Shown: positions 8,610-19,010, counted from the first letter of the stretch. The stretch is DNA of 64,000 nucleotides from CAZIVP01 sp964542915 (GCA_964542915.1 CAZIVP010000008.1:62001-126000), one strand, 5' to 3'. The notes: a model not told the origin generated them from the sequence alone. Program-made: numbers and translations.

Positions 8610-10103
8610 TTGGAAGATTATAATAAGCTCATTGAGATACGACGGGAGAAGTTACAAGATATAAGGGATAATGATACCAATCCCTACGCCTATGCTTTTG
8701 ATCAAAGCCATTATTCCAGCGAAATTATTGAACAGTTTGAATCTTTGGAAGAACAATCCGTAAGTGTGGCAGGCCGTATCATGTCGGTTCGGCTTATGGG
8801 CAAAGCCGCATTTTGTCACATACAGGACGGTAAGGGCAAAATTCAGATTTATCTGCGCAAAGATCAGATTGGCGAGGCGAAGTTCGAACTGTTTAAAATG
8901 CTTGATATTGGCGACTTTATCGGGGCGGCGGGTCTGGTTTTTAAAACGCGCACCGGCGAGATATCCATTTACGGCAAAGAGCTGGAGTTACTGTCAAAAT
9001 CGCTAAGACCCTTACCTGTTGTTAAAGAAAAAGTAGAAGACGATCAAAAAGTTGTGTACGACCAGTTTGCCGATAAAGAATTACGTTACCGGCAACGATA
9101 TGTGGATTTGGCGGTGAATCCTGACGTTAGAGATGTATTTGTCCAACGCAGTCGTATCATTACAGCAATGCGCTCCTTTTTAAACGAGCACGATTTTCTG
9201 GAAGTGGAAACGCCGATCCTGCAACCCATTTACGGCGGCGCTGCTGCAAGACCCTTTACGACCCACCACCACGCATTGGATCGGACGCTCTATTTACGCA
9301 TCGCCAATGAGTTGTACCTGAAACGGTTGATTGTGGGCGGCTATGACCGGGTGTATGAGTTTGCAAAGGATTTTCGCAACGAGGGTATGGATAAATTTCA
9401 CAATCCCGAATTTACCATGCTGGAACTCTATGTTGCTTATAAAGACTACATCTGGATGATGGAATTTGTGGAGCAGATTTTTAACCACGTTGCCACAAGT
9501 CTCTACGGCACTTCCCAAATTCAATACGACGGCCACGAGATCGATCTGGCGCCGCCATGGAAACGTATGACCATGTTTGAATCCATTGAAGAATTTACCG
9601 GTAAGAATCTGCGCGATATGAATGAACAAAAGTTGCGTCAGATTGCTGATGAACTGGAGCTTGAAATAACGCCGGATATGGGGGCGGGTAAAATAATCGA
9701 TGAAATTTTCAGTGAACGGGTCGAGCCCCATCTGATTCAGCCAACCTTCATTACCGACTATCCCATCGAAATGTCGCCGTTGGCAAAGAAGCACCGCAGT
9801 GACGAAGGATTGGTGGAACGGTTTGAACCGATCATCGCGGGCAAGGAGGTTGCCAATGCTTTCAGCGAGCTAAACGATCCCATCGATCAAAAAGAACGCT
9901 TTATGGAACAGATGAAACTGAAAGAACGCGGCGATCAGGAAGCACAGGTGATGGACGAAGATTTTATCCGCGCTTTGGAAGTCGGTATGCCGCCCACAGC
10001 CGGCCTGGGTATCGGCATCGATCGTATGGTGATGCTGTTTACCGGTCAAACCAGCATTCGGGATGTCATTTTTTTCCCGCAGATGCGCCCGGAGAACAGG
10101 TAA
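8610..10103 (+). CDS. lysS: Lysyl-tRNA synthetase, class II
   Basis: This 497-residue enzyme attaches lysine to tRNA-Lys in the cytoplasm. An OB-fold anticodon-binding domain (about residues 50-150) precedes the class II catalytic core. Motif 2 appears as FRNEGMDKFHNPEFTMLE and motif 3 as GLGIGIDRMVMLFTG near the C-terminus. Length matches the family (about 490-510). The start is TTG at 8610, supported by AAGGAGA at 8596-8602 with eight-base spacing; no ATG gives a full N-terminus. It follows prfB by 42 bases, and its stop directly abuts the ATG of the lipoprotein-export permease gene, so the three are likely co-transcribed. Confidence 0.95.
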   Translation: MEDYNKLIEIRREKLQDIRDNDTNPYAYAFDQSHYSSEIIEQFESLEEQSVSVAGRIMSVRLMGKAAFCHIQDGKGKIQIYLRKDQIGEAKFELFKMLDIGDFIGAAGLVFKTRTGEISIYGKELELLSKSLRPLPVVKEKVEDDQKVVYDQFADKELRYRQRYVDLAVNPDVRDVFVQRSRIITAMRSFLNEHDFLEVETPILQPIYGGAAARPFTTHHHALDRTLYLRIANELYLKRLIVGGYDRVYEFAKDFRNEGMDKFHNPEFTMLELYVAYKDYIWMMEFVEQIFNHVATSLYGTSQIQYDGHEIDLAPPWKRMTMFESIEEFTGKNLRDMNEQKLRQIADELELEITPDMGAGKIIDEIFSERVEPHLIQPTFITDYPIEMSPLAKKHRSDEGLVERFEPIIAGKEVANAFSELNDPIDQKERFMEQMKLKERGDQEAQVMDEDFIRALEVGMPPTAGLGIGIDRMVMLFTGQTSIRDVIFFPQMRPENR

Positions 10104-11342
10104 ATGAAATCGTTCGAATATTTCATTGCCAGACGCTACCTTAAAGCCAAGCGTAAAACGACCTTTATATCCATCATCACCTATATCTCCATAGGAGGCG
10201 TCACCGTCGGCGTTACGGCCCTGATTCTGGTTCTGTCCGTCATGAACGGCTTCGAAAAAGAAGTGCGGTCGCGCCTTTTGGGCGCGGACGCCCATATCCG
10301 TCTCCGCAAATATTTCCAGAAAAAAATCACCGAGACCGATTCCCTGTTAAAGATCGTCCGTGATATGGATCATGTGGTCGGCGCATCGCCTACCATTTAC
10401 GAGGAAGGAATGATTTCGTCGAAGGAACGGCAGCATGCCACCGTAATTAAAGCGATCGATCCCGAGAGCGTCGATGACGTGGTGGAGATCAAGAATAAGT
10501 TTAAGCTGGGGCGGTTAGATTTTTCCCGAAAGGAGATCGACGGCAAAATGTTGCCCGGTATTGTGCTTGGCGTTCATCTCGCGGATAATATTTATGCCAC
10601 CAACATCGGCGATGTGGTTTCGGTGGCGAGCATGCCCAAACAGGGCGGCTTGTTTGCCCAGCCGCGTATCATGAATTTCTATGTGGCCGGTTTGGTGGAA
10701 ATCGGATACTTTGAATATGATAAAGTTTTTTCATACATGGCCATAGATGACGCCCAGAAATTGTTTAATATGAGCGGCGGCATCACGTGGATCGAAATAA
10801 AACTGGACGATTATAACAAGGCCAATCAGGTAAAAGAAAAGTTGATCGATCGGCTGGGGTATCCATTTTACGCGCGCACGTGGTTCGAAATGAACCGTTC
10901 TCTCTATTCATGGATGGAGATCGAGAAATGGGGATCGTTTGTCATCCTCAGCCTCATTATCATGGTGGCGGCGTTTAACATCATCAGTTCCCTTATCATG
11001 GTTGTGATGGAAAAAACCCGGGAGATAGGCATTTTAAAATCAATGGGCGCCTCGTCACAGAGCATACTGAAAATCTTTTTGCTGGAAGGGTTACTGGTCG
11101 GGATCATCGGTACCGTTTTGGGAAGCGCGCTCGGATATGCATTGGGATTCGCACAACTCTATTTCGGAATTATTTCGTTGCCCGGCGATGTGTATTTGAT
11201 CAGTTCACTACCGATCCTTATGAAATGGACGGATTTTGTGGCCATCGCTTCGGTGGCTGTCCTGCTGAGTCTGCTGGCTTCGTTCTATCCCGCCTATAAA
11301 GCATCGCGCTTGATTCCGGTGGAGGCGATTCGTTATGAATAA
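10104..11342 (+). CDS. LolC/LolE-type lipoprotein-releasing ABC permease
   Basis: The 412-residue membrane protein has the LolC/E/MacB-type layout. There is one N-terminal transmembrane helix (about residues 20-50), a large periplasmic domain (about 50-270), and three C-terminal helices in the FtsX-like region (about 275-400), with EKTREIGILKSMGA between helices. The N-terminus FIARRYLKAKRK and the VLSVMNGFEKEVRSRLLG segment match the LolC/E signature. With the ATPase encoded just downstream it would lift lipoproteins from the inner membrane for transport to the outer membrane. Only one permease gene is present, so the transporter is probably a homodimeric LolF-like form. The end overlaps the ATPase gene start by eight bases. 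Confidence 0.88.
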   Translation: MKSFEYFIARRYLKAKRKTTFISIITYISIGGVTVGVTALILVLSVMNGFEKEVRSRLLGADAHIRLRKYFQKKITETDSLLKIVRDMDHVVGASPTIYEEGMISSKERQHATVIKAIDPESVDDVVEIKNKFKLGRLDFSRKEIDGKMLPGIVLGVHLADNIYATNIGDVVSVASMPKQGGLFAQPRIMNFYVAGLVEIGYFEYDKVFSYMAIDDAQKLFNMSGGITWIEIKLDDYNKANQVKEKLIDRLGYPFYARTWFEMNRSLYSWMEIEKWGSFVILSLIIMVAAFNIISSLIMVVMEKTREIGILKSMGASSQSILKIFLLEGLLVGIIGTVLGSALGYALGFAQLYFGIISLPGDVYLISSLPILMKWTDFVAIASVAVLLSLLASFYPAYKASRLIPVEAIRYE

Positions 11343-12084
11343 GTTTGGCGAAAAAAACAAACATAAGAAACCGGATGCACCGGCGGAAACGATTATTGAG
11401 GTCCGCGAGGTATTTAAGGATTATTTGAACGGCCCGCAAAAAGTGGAAGTGATAAAGGGCATCTCCATGCAGGTGCGTCCCGGCGAGGTTATGGTGATTA
11501 TGGGGCCTTCAGGCGTCGGAAAAAGCACGCTTTTGCACATGATCGGCGCTCTGGATTTACCGAGCAGCGGCGATATTTTTATAGATGGCCACAATGTCCA
11601 TCATTTTAAGAATGACGAACTCGCCCGTTTCCGTAACGCCAATATCGGTTTTGTTTTTCAGTTTCACCACCTGCTGCCGGAGTTTACAGCACTCGAAAAT
11701 GTGTTGATTCCTTCTATGATGCATTCCGTGATGAATCGGGAAAAGCAAGATTATGCCCACTTTTTACTGGATGAGGTCGGACTGTCGCACCGTCTGGAGC
11801 ATAAACCGGCGGAGCTTTCCGGCGGTGAACAGCAGCGTGTGGCCGTGGCCCGGGCGCTCATTAACAAACCGAAAGTATTGCTGGCGGACGAACCGACCGG
11901 CAATCTCGATAATCAAAACAGCCGTATGTTATACGATTTGATTCTGGGATTGAATAATAAATTTAACCAGACGCTGGTTATCGTCACCCACGACGAGCAC
12001 ATGACTTCGCGAGCCGATCGGGTTATTGAACTGGATGACGGCCGCATCGGCCATATTGGCAAACCGCAATCCGTTGAACGCTAA
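11335..12084 (+). CDS. lolD: LolD-like lipoprotein-export ATPase
   Basis: The ABC ATPase subunit has 249 residues with every expected motif: Walker A GPSGVGKST (57-65), Q-loop FVFQFHHLLPEF, signature LSGGEQQRVAVARAL, Walker B VLLADEPTGNLD and the H-loop VTHD. It has a 20-residue charged extension before the usual start. The gene overlaps the LolC/E permease gene by eight bases, which implies translational coupling and a shared complex. MacB- or FtsE-like ATPases look similar, but the partner decides for the lipoprotein-release system. Confidence 0.88.
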   Translation: MNKFGEKNKHKKPDAPAETIIEVREVFKDYLNGPQKVEVIKGISMQVRPGEVMVIMGPSGVGKSTLLHMIGALDLPSSGDIFIDGHNVHHFKNDELARFRNANIGFVFQFHHLLPEFTALENVLIPSMMHSVMNREKQDYAHFLLDEVGLSHRLEHKPAELSGGEQQRVAVARALINKPKVLLADEPTGNLDNQNSRMLYDLILGLNNKFNQTLVIVTHDEHMTSRADRVIELDDGRIGHIGKPQSVER

Positions 12085-12110
12085 CCGCAAACCGAACAGC
12101 AAAACCACCT

Positions 12111-14213
12111 ATGCCCAGGACTCAGGAACCAACAAAAGAATTTCCATTGCAATTTATAAAGGGCATCGGACCAAAGCGCGCGGAAGTGCTGGCGGAACAC
12201 GGCATCGAATCATTCGATCAGCTGATCAATTTTTTCCCGCGAAAATATGTGGATCGCACTAATATCGTTCCGCTCAATCGACTGCAACCGGAAGAAGAAG
12301 TTACCGTTATCGGTAAAGTCGAATCCGAAGGCGTGCGTCGTATGCGGCGTGCCGTTTTCTATCTTGTAATCAGCGACGGCAACGGTATACTGGAAGCTGT
12401 CTGGTTTCATTCCATTAATTATTTTAAAAATCGTTTTAAAGTGGGCGAATGGGTATCCCTCTCGGGAAAAGTCAAATTTTACAACGGATTCCAACTGGTG
12501 CATCCGCAGTACGATCGGCTGGGACAGGGAGAGATCGATACCTTTTTTAACACGGGTAAAATTTTACCGTTTTATCCCGAAACCGAGGCCTTTAAGAAAG
12601 CCGGCATCAATTCCTATACCTTTCGAAAAATTTTTTATTTTCTGGTGCAGAAAGACCTGGATGAAATCGAAGAATTTTTACCGGCCGCGATCAGTGAAGA
12701 ACGCAAACTTCTAACGCGGAGCGCCGCCTATAAACAAATCCATCAGCCGGAAGATAACACCCGGCTGCAACGCGCTGTCTACCGCTTTAAGTACGAAGAT
12801 TTTTTCTTTCTTCAGATGATGCTTGCTTTGCAGCGCATTCATATAAAATCGCAACCACTCGGGATTGCCTTTTACAAAAGCAGCCCGCGTCTTGAGCAGT
12901 TATACCAAAAGCTGCCCTTTGATTTAACCGATGCCCAAAAAAAAGTCGTTCGCGAAATTCGCCTGGATATGAAAAAATCGGAGCCCATGAATCGGCTTTT
13001 ACAGGGCGATGTGGGTTCGGGCAAAACCCTGGTGGCGGTGATGACCATGCTGGTAGCTCTGGATAACGGTTATCAGGCGGCGTTGATGGCGCCGACGGAA
13101 ATCCTGGCGGAACAACACTATTTTACCATTACCGCACTTCTGAACAAACTCCGTGTCCGCGTAAGTTTATTGACGGGAAGCACACCACAGAAAGAGCGCG
13201 AAGCCTTACATCGTCATCTTCAATCGGACGAACCGCACATTATTATCGGTACGCATGCCCTCATTCAGGAAGGTGTGGGATTCAAAAGCCTGGGACTGGT
13301 GATCATCGACGAACAGCACCGCTTCGGCGTGATGCAGCGCGCCCGTTTGATGGAAAAAGGCATCAATGCCGATATCCTGGTGATGACGGCGACTCCGATT
13401 CCCCGCACGCTGGCGTTAACCGCGTACGGAAGCCTCGATGTTTCCATCATAGATGAACTGCCTCCCAACCGGAAGCCCATTACAACCGTTTGGCGGTTCG
13501 ACAATAAAGCTCCGCAGATTTACGAATTCATGCGAGAAAAACTTGATGAGGGCCAGCAGGTATATATCGTTTACCCACTGGTGGAGGAGAGCGAGAAGTT
13601 GGATTTAAAGGCCGCTACGGAAGGGTTCCGGACGCTTTCCAATGGCCCCTTTTCCGACTACAGCGTAGGATTGTTGCACGGACGGATGAAGGGAGCCGAA
13701 AAAGAAAATGTAATGAAGGCGTTTTTGAATAAAAAAATCCAGATACTGGTTTCCACTACGGTTATTGAAGTTGGCGTGGACGTAAACAATGCGACCATCA
13801 TGCTGATCGAACACGCCGAACGGTTTGGTCTTTCACAATTACATCAGTTGCGCGGTCGGGTAGGGCGCGGCGTCGATAAGTCCTACTGCATCCTGAAGAC
13901 GCCCTATAATATTGGCGATACCGCTCAACAGCGTATGAAGATTATGACGGAGAGCCAGGACGGGTTTATCATTGCTGAAAAGGATTTGGAGCTGCGCGGC
14001 TGGGGCGATTTTTTCGGCACGAAACAGAGCGGCATGCCGGAATTGCGTTTAGCCAACCCCATTACCGACCGGGAAATATTAGAAGAAGCCCGTAAAGACG
14101 CCTTTGCATTGGTAAATAACGATCCCTATTTACGCGCACCCCAACATCAGGGTTTGAACCGGATGCTACGCACGCAGTTAAAAGATCGCATGGAGCTGAT
14201 CAACATAAGTTAA
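12111..14213 (+). CDS. recG: ATP-dependent DNA helicase RecG
   Basis: RecG remodels stalled replication forks and branched recombination intermediates. The 700-residue protein has an N-terminal wedge/OB-fold region (about 50-190), then a superfamily 2 helicase core. Motif I is GDVGSGKT, motif II is DEQH within IIDEQHRFGVMQ, motif III MTATPIPRTLAL, and motif VI lies in QLHQLRGRVGRG. The C-terminal part contains the RecG-specific LELRGWGDFFGTKQSG segment. Length fits the family (about 690 residues). No clear ribosome-binding site precedes the ATG at 12111, 26 bases after lolD, so it may depend on readthrough translation in the same transcript. Confidence 0.95.
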   Translation: MPRTQEPTKEFPLQFIKGIGPKRAEVLAEHGIESFDQLINFFPRKYVDRTNIVPLNRLQPEEEVTVIGKVESEGVRRMRRAVFYLVISDGNGILEAVWFHSINYFKNRFKVGEWVSLSGKVKFYNGFQLVHPQYDRLGQGEIDTFFNTGKILPFYPETEAFKKAGINSYTFRKIFYFLVQKDLDEIEEFLPAAISEERKLLTRSAAYKQIHQPEDNTRLQRAVYRFKYEDFFFLQMMLALQRIHIKSQPLGIAFYKSSPRLEQLYQKLPFDLTDAQKKVVREIRLDMKKSEPMNRLLQGDVGSGKTLVAVMTMLVALDNGYQAALMAPTEILAEQHYFTITALLNKLRVRVSLLTGSTPQKEREALHRHLQSDEPHIIIGTHALIQEGVGFKSLGLVIIDEQHRFGVMQRARLMEKGINADILVMTATPIPRTLALTAYGSLDVSIIDELPPNRKPITTVWRFDNKAPQIYEFMREKLDEGQQVYIVYPLVEESEKLDLKAATEGFRTLSNGPFSDYSVGLLHGRMKGAEKENVMKAFLNKKIQILVSTTVIEVGVDVNNATIMLIEHAERFGLSQLHQLRGRVGRGVDKSYCILKTPYNIGDTAQQRMKIMTESQDGFIIAEKDLELRGWGDFFGTKQSGMPELRLANPITDREILEEARKDAFALVNNDPYLRAPQHQGLNRMLRTQLKDRMELINIS

Positions 14214-14240
14214 TTTAATCATATAGCCGCAACAGGACGC

Positions 14241-15317
14241 ATGATGAACGAGAAGCGCGAAACGCAGATTACAGTGGTTATTCCACACTACAATGGCACG
14301 GAAATCTTAGCCGATTGTTTAACCGCCCTCTATGACAATTCTTTTCAGGATTTTGAAACATTGCTGATTGATAACGGCTCCACGGATGGAAGTCAGGAAA
14401 TGGTGCGTAAACAGTATCCGCGTGTGCGCATAATTCAGAACGAACAAAACCTGGGTTACGCCGGCGCCTGTAATCAGGGTATTGCATTGGCGGAAAGCCA
14501 ATACGTACTCCTTCTTAATAACGATACCGTGATGCCTGCAAATTTTTTGCAGGTTATGCACGAGACCATCGACTGCGATAAATATATTGCAGCGGTCCAA
14601 CCGAAGATCTTGTCCATCCAGGATCGGCGATTTTTTGATTATTCAGGCGGCGGAGGCGGAGAGATGGACATCTTCGGTTATCCCTTTGCCCGCGGTCGCA
14701 TCTTTGAAACGGTGGAAAAAGACAAGGGTCAATACGATACGCTTGAAAAAGATATTTTCTGGACGTCGGGTTGTGCGCTTTTACTCCGTAAATCGGTGGC
14801 CGAACTGGTAGGCACTCTGGATGAAGATTTTTTCGCCCATCAGGAAGAGATCGACTGGAACTGGCGGGTGCAATTGGCCGGATATCGTAATGTGATCAGC
14901 GACCGGACCTACATATTGCATTATTCAGGGTACACATTACGCGGGGATAATCAATATAAAATGTATTTAAACCATCGTAATAATTTGATAATGATGCTGA
15001 AAAACTACTCCTTTTTGTGGTTGGCCGTTTTGTTCCCCCTGCGCATTCTCATGGAAATGGCTTCGGTAATGGCAGATGTCATCCTTTGGGATGGCAAACG
15101 GGCCAAAGCGGTTTTAAACGCATTACACTATATATTTGCCCATCCCCTGACCATCGTTAAAAAACGCTACCGGGTCCAGCGTATGCGCCAGGTTTCCGAC
15201 CGGGCCATCATAAGCAATATGTATCGCGGTAGTGTGGTGATTGATCATTTTTTGAGGAAAATGACGCCAAGCGCCTGTGTTAATCGCTTCCGTCGTGTTG
15301 TAAGAGCTAAAAAATGA
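14241..15317 (+). CDS. Glycosyltransferase family 2 (rhamnosyltransferase-like)
   Basis: The 358-residue protein has a GT-A nucleotide-sugar binding fold. It shows VVIPHYNGTEILADCLTALY at the N-terminus, LIDNGSTDGSQEM, NLGYAGACNQGI and the metal-binding LLLNNDTVMP. A SGCALLLRKSV segment and HQEEIDWNWR match the second half of the family. A hydrophobic stretch near residues 250-275 may contact the membrane. Such enzymes add rhamnose or related sugars to surface polysaccharides. The donor and acceptor cannot be told from sequence. The start ATG at 14241 was kept (an adjacent ATG at 14244 is equally possible). It begins a run of envelope-glycan genes. Confidence 0.85.
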   Translation: MMNEKRETQITVVIPHYNGTEILADCLTALYDNSFQDFETLLIDNGSTDGSQEMVRKQYPRVRIIQNEQNLGYAGACNQGIALAESQYVLLLNNDTVMPANFLQVMHETIDCDKYIAAVQPKILSIQDRRFFDYSGGGGGEMDIFGYPFARGRIFETVEKDKGQYDTLEKDIFWTSGCALLLRKSVAELVGTLDEDFFAHQEEIDWNWRVQLAGYRNVISDRTYILHYSGYTLRGDNQYKMYLNHRNNLIMMLKNYSFLWLAVLFPLRILMEMASVMADVILWDGKRAKAVLNALHYIFAHPLTIVKKRYRVQRMRQVSDRAIISNMYRGSVVIDHFLRKMTPSACVNRFRRVVRAKK

Positions 15318-15383
15318 ACTTGCTAAAAAGGTGCTCATTCTGTACTTTTGAAGTTTTCAAATTGCAAACACAAAGGATCCAAT

Positions 15384-18023
15384 ATGGAAAGAATGAATCG
15401 GATTATAGCGACGGTTATTTTTCTGTTTACCACCATCATTTATATGATGACAGTCGCGCCAACAACTTCCTTCTGGGATTGCGGTGAATTTATTGCCTGT
15501 AGTTATAAAATGGCCGTACCCCATCCGCCAGGAGCGCCTTTATATCTTCTGGTCGGCCGCTTCTTTACGTTGCTTCCGATTCCGCTCGATACAGGTCTTA
15601 AGGTTAACCTTATAAGTGTCTTTTCCAGCGCCATAACCATTATGTTGTTGTATCTGATCATTGTCCATCTGGTGCGCCAATGGAAGGGCGGCTTAAATGA
15701 AAAGAGCGATTGGCTGATCGCTATGTTTTCGGGCGTTATCGGCGCGTTGACCTTTGCTTTTACCCACAGTTTTTGGTTTAACGCCGGTGAAGCTGAAGTG
15801 TACGCGCCTTCCATGCTGTTTACTTCGTTGATCGTATGGCTCATATTGGTTTGGTCGCAAAAATCCGAAGAACCCGGTAATGAAAAGTACCTGTTTATCA
15901 TCGCCTATCTGGTCGGATTGGCCATCGCCGTGCATTTGTTAAACGTACTGGCTCTGCCCTTTGTGGCTATGATATTTTACTATAAACGTTTCCAATTTAA
16001 CTGGAAAACATTTTTATACGTGGTTGGGATTACCATGGTTGTAATGATTGTGATTTATCCCGGTATGGTCAAATGGGTGCCGCATCTGGCGTTGAACTTC
16101 GGGGTAATGGGGCTTTTGGGCCTCTTTTTGGTATTACTGCTCGGCGCTGGCTGGTCGATCAAGAATAAAAAGCATATCTCCACGCTCATTTTTGTATCCC
16201 TGTTGTTGATCGCCATTGGCTATTCAACCTATGCGACGATTTATATCCGCTCGAATCTGGATCCGATGATCGACGAAAACAATCCCGAAACGATCGAAAA
16301 TTTCATAAGCTATATCGAACGCGAGCAATACGGTCAGCACTCGGTGCTGGATCGTGAGGGCGTATGGAAAAGCTCCCAGAACAGTAATCGCTATGATTCG
16401 GTGTGGGATTTTTTCTGGACCTACCAGGTGAATTATATGTATGTGCGCTATTTTATGTGGCAATTCGTGGGGATGGCCGATGATGAAACAAACGTCTCCG
16501 TCAGTCAGTTTTGGGCGTTGCCTCTGTTGCTGGGGCTTTTAGGGTTGTACTGGCATTTCCGGAACGATCCCAAAAATGCTTTGGCGGTTTTTGCGCTCTT
16601 TTTCATGACGGGCCTTGCAATCATCCTGTATCTCAACCAGCCCGATCCGCAGCCGCGAGAGCGGGATTACAGTTATGTGGGCAGTTTTTTTGCGTTCTCT
16701 ATTTGGATCGGTTTGGGTTACGCCGGTGTGCTGGAGCTTATCCGAAGTTTTGTGTACAAAGAAGGTGAACGGCTGAAGCCGATGATCAAATATGTAACCT
16801 TCGTAATTTTATTACTGGCGGTGCCCGTCCACATGCTGGCCAAAAATTATCATACACACGATCGCTCCGGCAATTATGTGGCCTGGGATTATTCTTATAA
16901 TATGCTGATGTCCTGCGAACCCGATGCGATACTTATAACCAACGGCGATAACGATACGTTTCCGCTCTGGTATCTGCAGGAGGTGGAAGGCATCCGTACG
17001 GATGTGCGTATTGTCAATCTCAGCCTTCTGAATACCGACTGGTACATCAAACAGTTGCGGGATTTGGAGCCAACGGTGCCGATGCATATGCCTGATGTCA
17101 ATCTGGAACGCATCGGCCTGCAGCGCTGGGAAACACAAAATGTTACCGTGGATGTACCCAAAGAGGTCGCCAGAGAAGCCCGCACGGATTATGCGCGCCA
17201 GTTTGCACGGCGGGATATCGCGCTGCCCGATAAAATCTCCTTCAAAGTGGAACCCTCCATAAAGACGCAATACGGTTCGGCCATTCGCGTGCAGGATTAT
17301 ATGGTTCTTAATATACTGGCCGCCAATCGCTGGCGTAAACCGATCTATTTTGCGGTGACGGTGCCGCAGAGTAACCTGTTGTCTGAATTGCAGGATTATC
17401 TGCGGATGGACGGCCTGGTGCAAAAGGTGGTTCCGTATAAAAACTGGATGTTTTCGCCGCAAAAGCTTGAAGAGAATTTAATAGACGTTTACCGGTACAG
17501 AAATCTGGCTAATCCCGACGTGTATTATAATCATGAAATCAAAAGTCTGTTACAAAATTACCGTTCGGCATTCATCCGGTTAGCGCAGTATTACGTACAA
17601 AACGATCAAAAAGATAAAGTTATGCAAGTCCTGGATACCATGGATAAGAAAATAGCGCCGGATGTGATTCCGATGTTGAACCGGCGATTGCTTTCATTCC
17701 GGCAAGCTTTTTATATCATTGCGGATTCGACTTATATCGATTCAGTACTAAACAAAAATACAGATGCCCGGACGCTGGGTATGATCGGTGAAAATCTCTT
17801 ACGTACGGGCCATTTCGATCCATCGGTTAAGATTGCCGAGGCGGCGTATGAATTGAACCCTTCGAGTCCGAGAACGCTGAGCATGTTGATTAACGCGTAT
17901 CGCATGACCAATCAGGAAGAAAAAGCGATTAAACCTTTGGAACGTTGGTTGGAACGAAGGCCGGAAGACAAAAACGCCCAACGATTACTGCGCTCTTTTA
18001 AGTCCAAGATTCAGAACGAATAA
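15384..18023 (+). CDS. DUF2723 multi-pass membrane protein with C-terminal TPR-like region
   Basis: This 879-residue protein begins at ATG 15384, which follows AAAGGA; an in-frame TTG 36 bases upstream would add a hydrophilic stretch before the first helix and is less likely. The N-terminal DUF2723 region has about ten or more transmembrane segments (residues 5-490) and the signature SFWDCGEFIACSYKMAVPH followed by PPGAPLYLL. A long soluble region follows (about 500-730), and TPR-like helices finish the protein (about 740-879). DUF2723 proteins resemble GT-C protein O-mannosyltransferases and are common in Bacteroidetes-related bacteria. A transferase role using polyprenol-phosphate sugar fits the nearby polyprenol-phosphate mannose synthase gene (21911), which is inference. 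Confidence 0.8.
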   Translation: MERMNRIIATVIFLFTTIIYMMTVAPTTSFWDCGEFIACSYKMAVPHPPGAPLYLLVGRFFTLLPIPLDTGLKVNLISVFSSAITIMLLYLIIVHLVRQWKGGLNEKSDWLIAMFSGVIGALTFAFTHSFWFNAGEAEVYAPSMLFTSLIVWLILVWSQKSEEPGNEKYLFIIAYLVGLAIAVHLLNVLALPFVAMIFYYKRFQFNWKTFLYVVGITMVVMIVIYPGMVKWVPHLALNFGVMGLLGLFLVLLLGAGWSIKNKKHISTLIFVSLLLIAIGYSTYATIYIRSNLDPMIDENNPETIENFISYIEREQYGQHSVLDREGVWKSSQNSNRYDSVWDFFWTYQVNYMYVRYFMWQFVGMADDETNVSVSQFWALPLLLGLLGLYWHFRNDPKNALAVFALFFMTGLAIILYLNQPDPQPRERDYSYVGSFFAFSIWIGLGYAGVLELIRSFVYKEGERLKPMIKYVTFVILLLAVPVHMLAKNYHTHDRSGNYVAWDYSYNMLMSCEPDAILITNGDNDTFPLWYLQEVEGIRTDVRIVNLSLLNTDWYIKQLRDLEPTVPMHMPDVNLERIGLQRWETQNVTVDVPKEVAREARTDYARQFARRDIALPDKISFKVEPSIKTQYGSAIRVQDYMVLNILAANRWRKPIYFAVTVPQSNLLSELQDYLRMDGLVQKVVPYKNWMFSPQKLEENLIDVYRYRNLANPDVYYNHEIKSLLQNYRSAFIRLAQYYVQNDQKDKVMQVLDTMDKKIAPDVIPMLNRRLLSFRQAFYIIADSTYIDSVLNKNTDARTLGMIGENLLRTGHFDPSVKIAEAAYELNPSSPRTLSMLINAYRMTNQEEKAIKPLERWLERRPEDKNAQRLLRSFKSKIQNE

Positions 18024-18026
18024 GGT

Positions 18027-19010
18027 ATGCGTCATTTACAAACGCTGTTAAAGGCTCTGGTTTCGCTGGGGCTGCTGGCATATCTGGTTTACCGGGCCGA
18101 GCCGGCAAAAATTTTAGCCGTATTCGGTAAAGTAAGCGGCTTCAACGGCTTTATATTTATCTTAATGGCATTCATCATGGCCATACTTTCGCTGCTGCTC
18201 ATGGCGTTCCGCTGGCATATACTCCTCCACGGTTATGAAGCGCGCGTTCGTATTCCCCGTCTTTACGGTTTTTACCTGATCGGCCTCTTTTTCAATAACT
18301 TCTTGCCAACCAGTATAGGCGGCGATGTGGTACGTATTTATCGCCTGATTAAGGAGATTGAAGATCGAACAATCGCGTTCTCAAGCGTAATAATCGAACG
18401 TATGATGGGCATTGCAGCTACGCTTTTTCTCGCTATTATTGCTCTGTTTTTTGTTTCGCATGAATTCCACAGTAATCGCTTACTGTATCTCGCCGTCGCC
18501 CTGTTTATAACCATTATCGTCTTTTTTTTTGTTCTGATACGAAACCGCCCGTTTCGGCTTTTGCTTAAAATATTCGATAAATTTACGATCTTTAAACTGG
18601 GAGAGAAATTTAACAAGTTATTCGAAGCCGTTCATTATTTTCGTGAACACTGGCGTTACCTGGTTTTCGTATTCCTGTTATCGCTTGCTTCGCAAAGCAC
18701 CGTCGTGTTAATGAATTACAGCCTTGCTCTGGCTTTTGGCATCGAGGTAAGCCTGAGCTATCTCTTCCTTGTGGTTCCGGTAACGTTTGTATTAACAATG
18801 TTACCATCCATCAATGGTGTTGGTATCCGGGACCTTGGTTACGTGAGTTTGTTAGCACGTGTGGGTGTTTCAAACGCAGCCGCCATCTCTCTCTCGTTTA
18901 TGAATCTTTTAATACCGATGTTCATTTCCATTTGGGGCGCCGTCTTATTTGTTTTTCAGAGAAAAAAAATAAAGATAGGAGAAATTGATGCCCTCGAAAC
19001 CTCCATTTAA
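18027..19010 (+). CDS. Flippase-like membrane protein (UPF0104 / LPG synthase TM domain)
   Basis: A 327-residue integral membrane protein with about seven to eight predicted helices and the family segments FFNNFLPTSIGGDVVRIYRL and LPSINGVGIRDLGYVSLLARVG. This domain is the transmembrane half of lysylphosphatidylglycerol synthase (MprF) and also occurs alone as a suspected lipid or glycolipid flippase. No synthase domain is present here. The gene starts three bases after the DUF2723 gene and its end overlaps the next gene by 23 bases, so the three form one operon. A role in moving a lipid-linked sugar for the neighbouring transferase is plausible but unproven. Confidence 0.82.
   Translation: MRHLQTLLKALVSLGLLAYLVYRAEPAKILAVFGKVSGFNGFIFILMAFIMAILSLLLMAFRWHILLHGYEARVRIPRLYGFYLIGLFFNNFLPTSIGGDVVRIYRLIKEIEDRTIAFSSVIIERMMGIAATLFLAIIALFFVSHEFHSNRLLYLAVALFITIIVFFFVLIRNRPFRLLLKIFDKFTIFKLGEKFNKLFEAVHYFREHWRYLVFVFLLSLASQSTVVLMNYSLALAFGIEVSLSYLFLVVPVTFVLTMLPSINGVGIRDLGYVSLLARVGVSNAAAISLSFMNLLIPMFISIWGAVLFVFQRKKIKIGEIDALETSI

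Noticed and set aside
16812..17462. A 216-residue minus-strand frame within the DUF2723 gene
   Set aside because: Antisense to a conserved membrane protein gene; the translation is rich in H, I and R without a recognisable fold.
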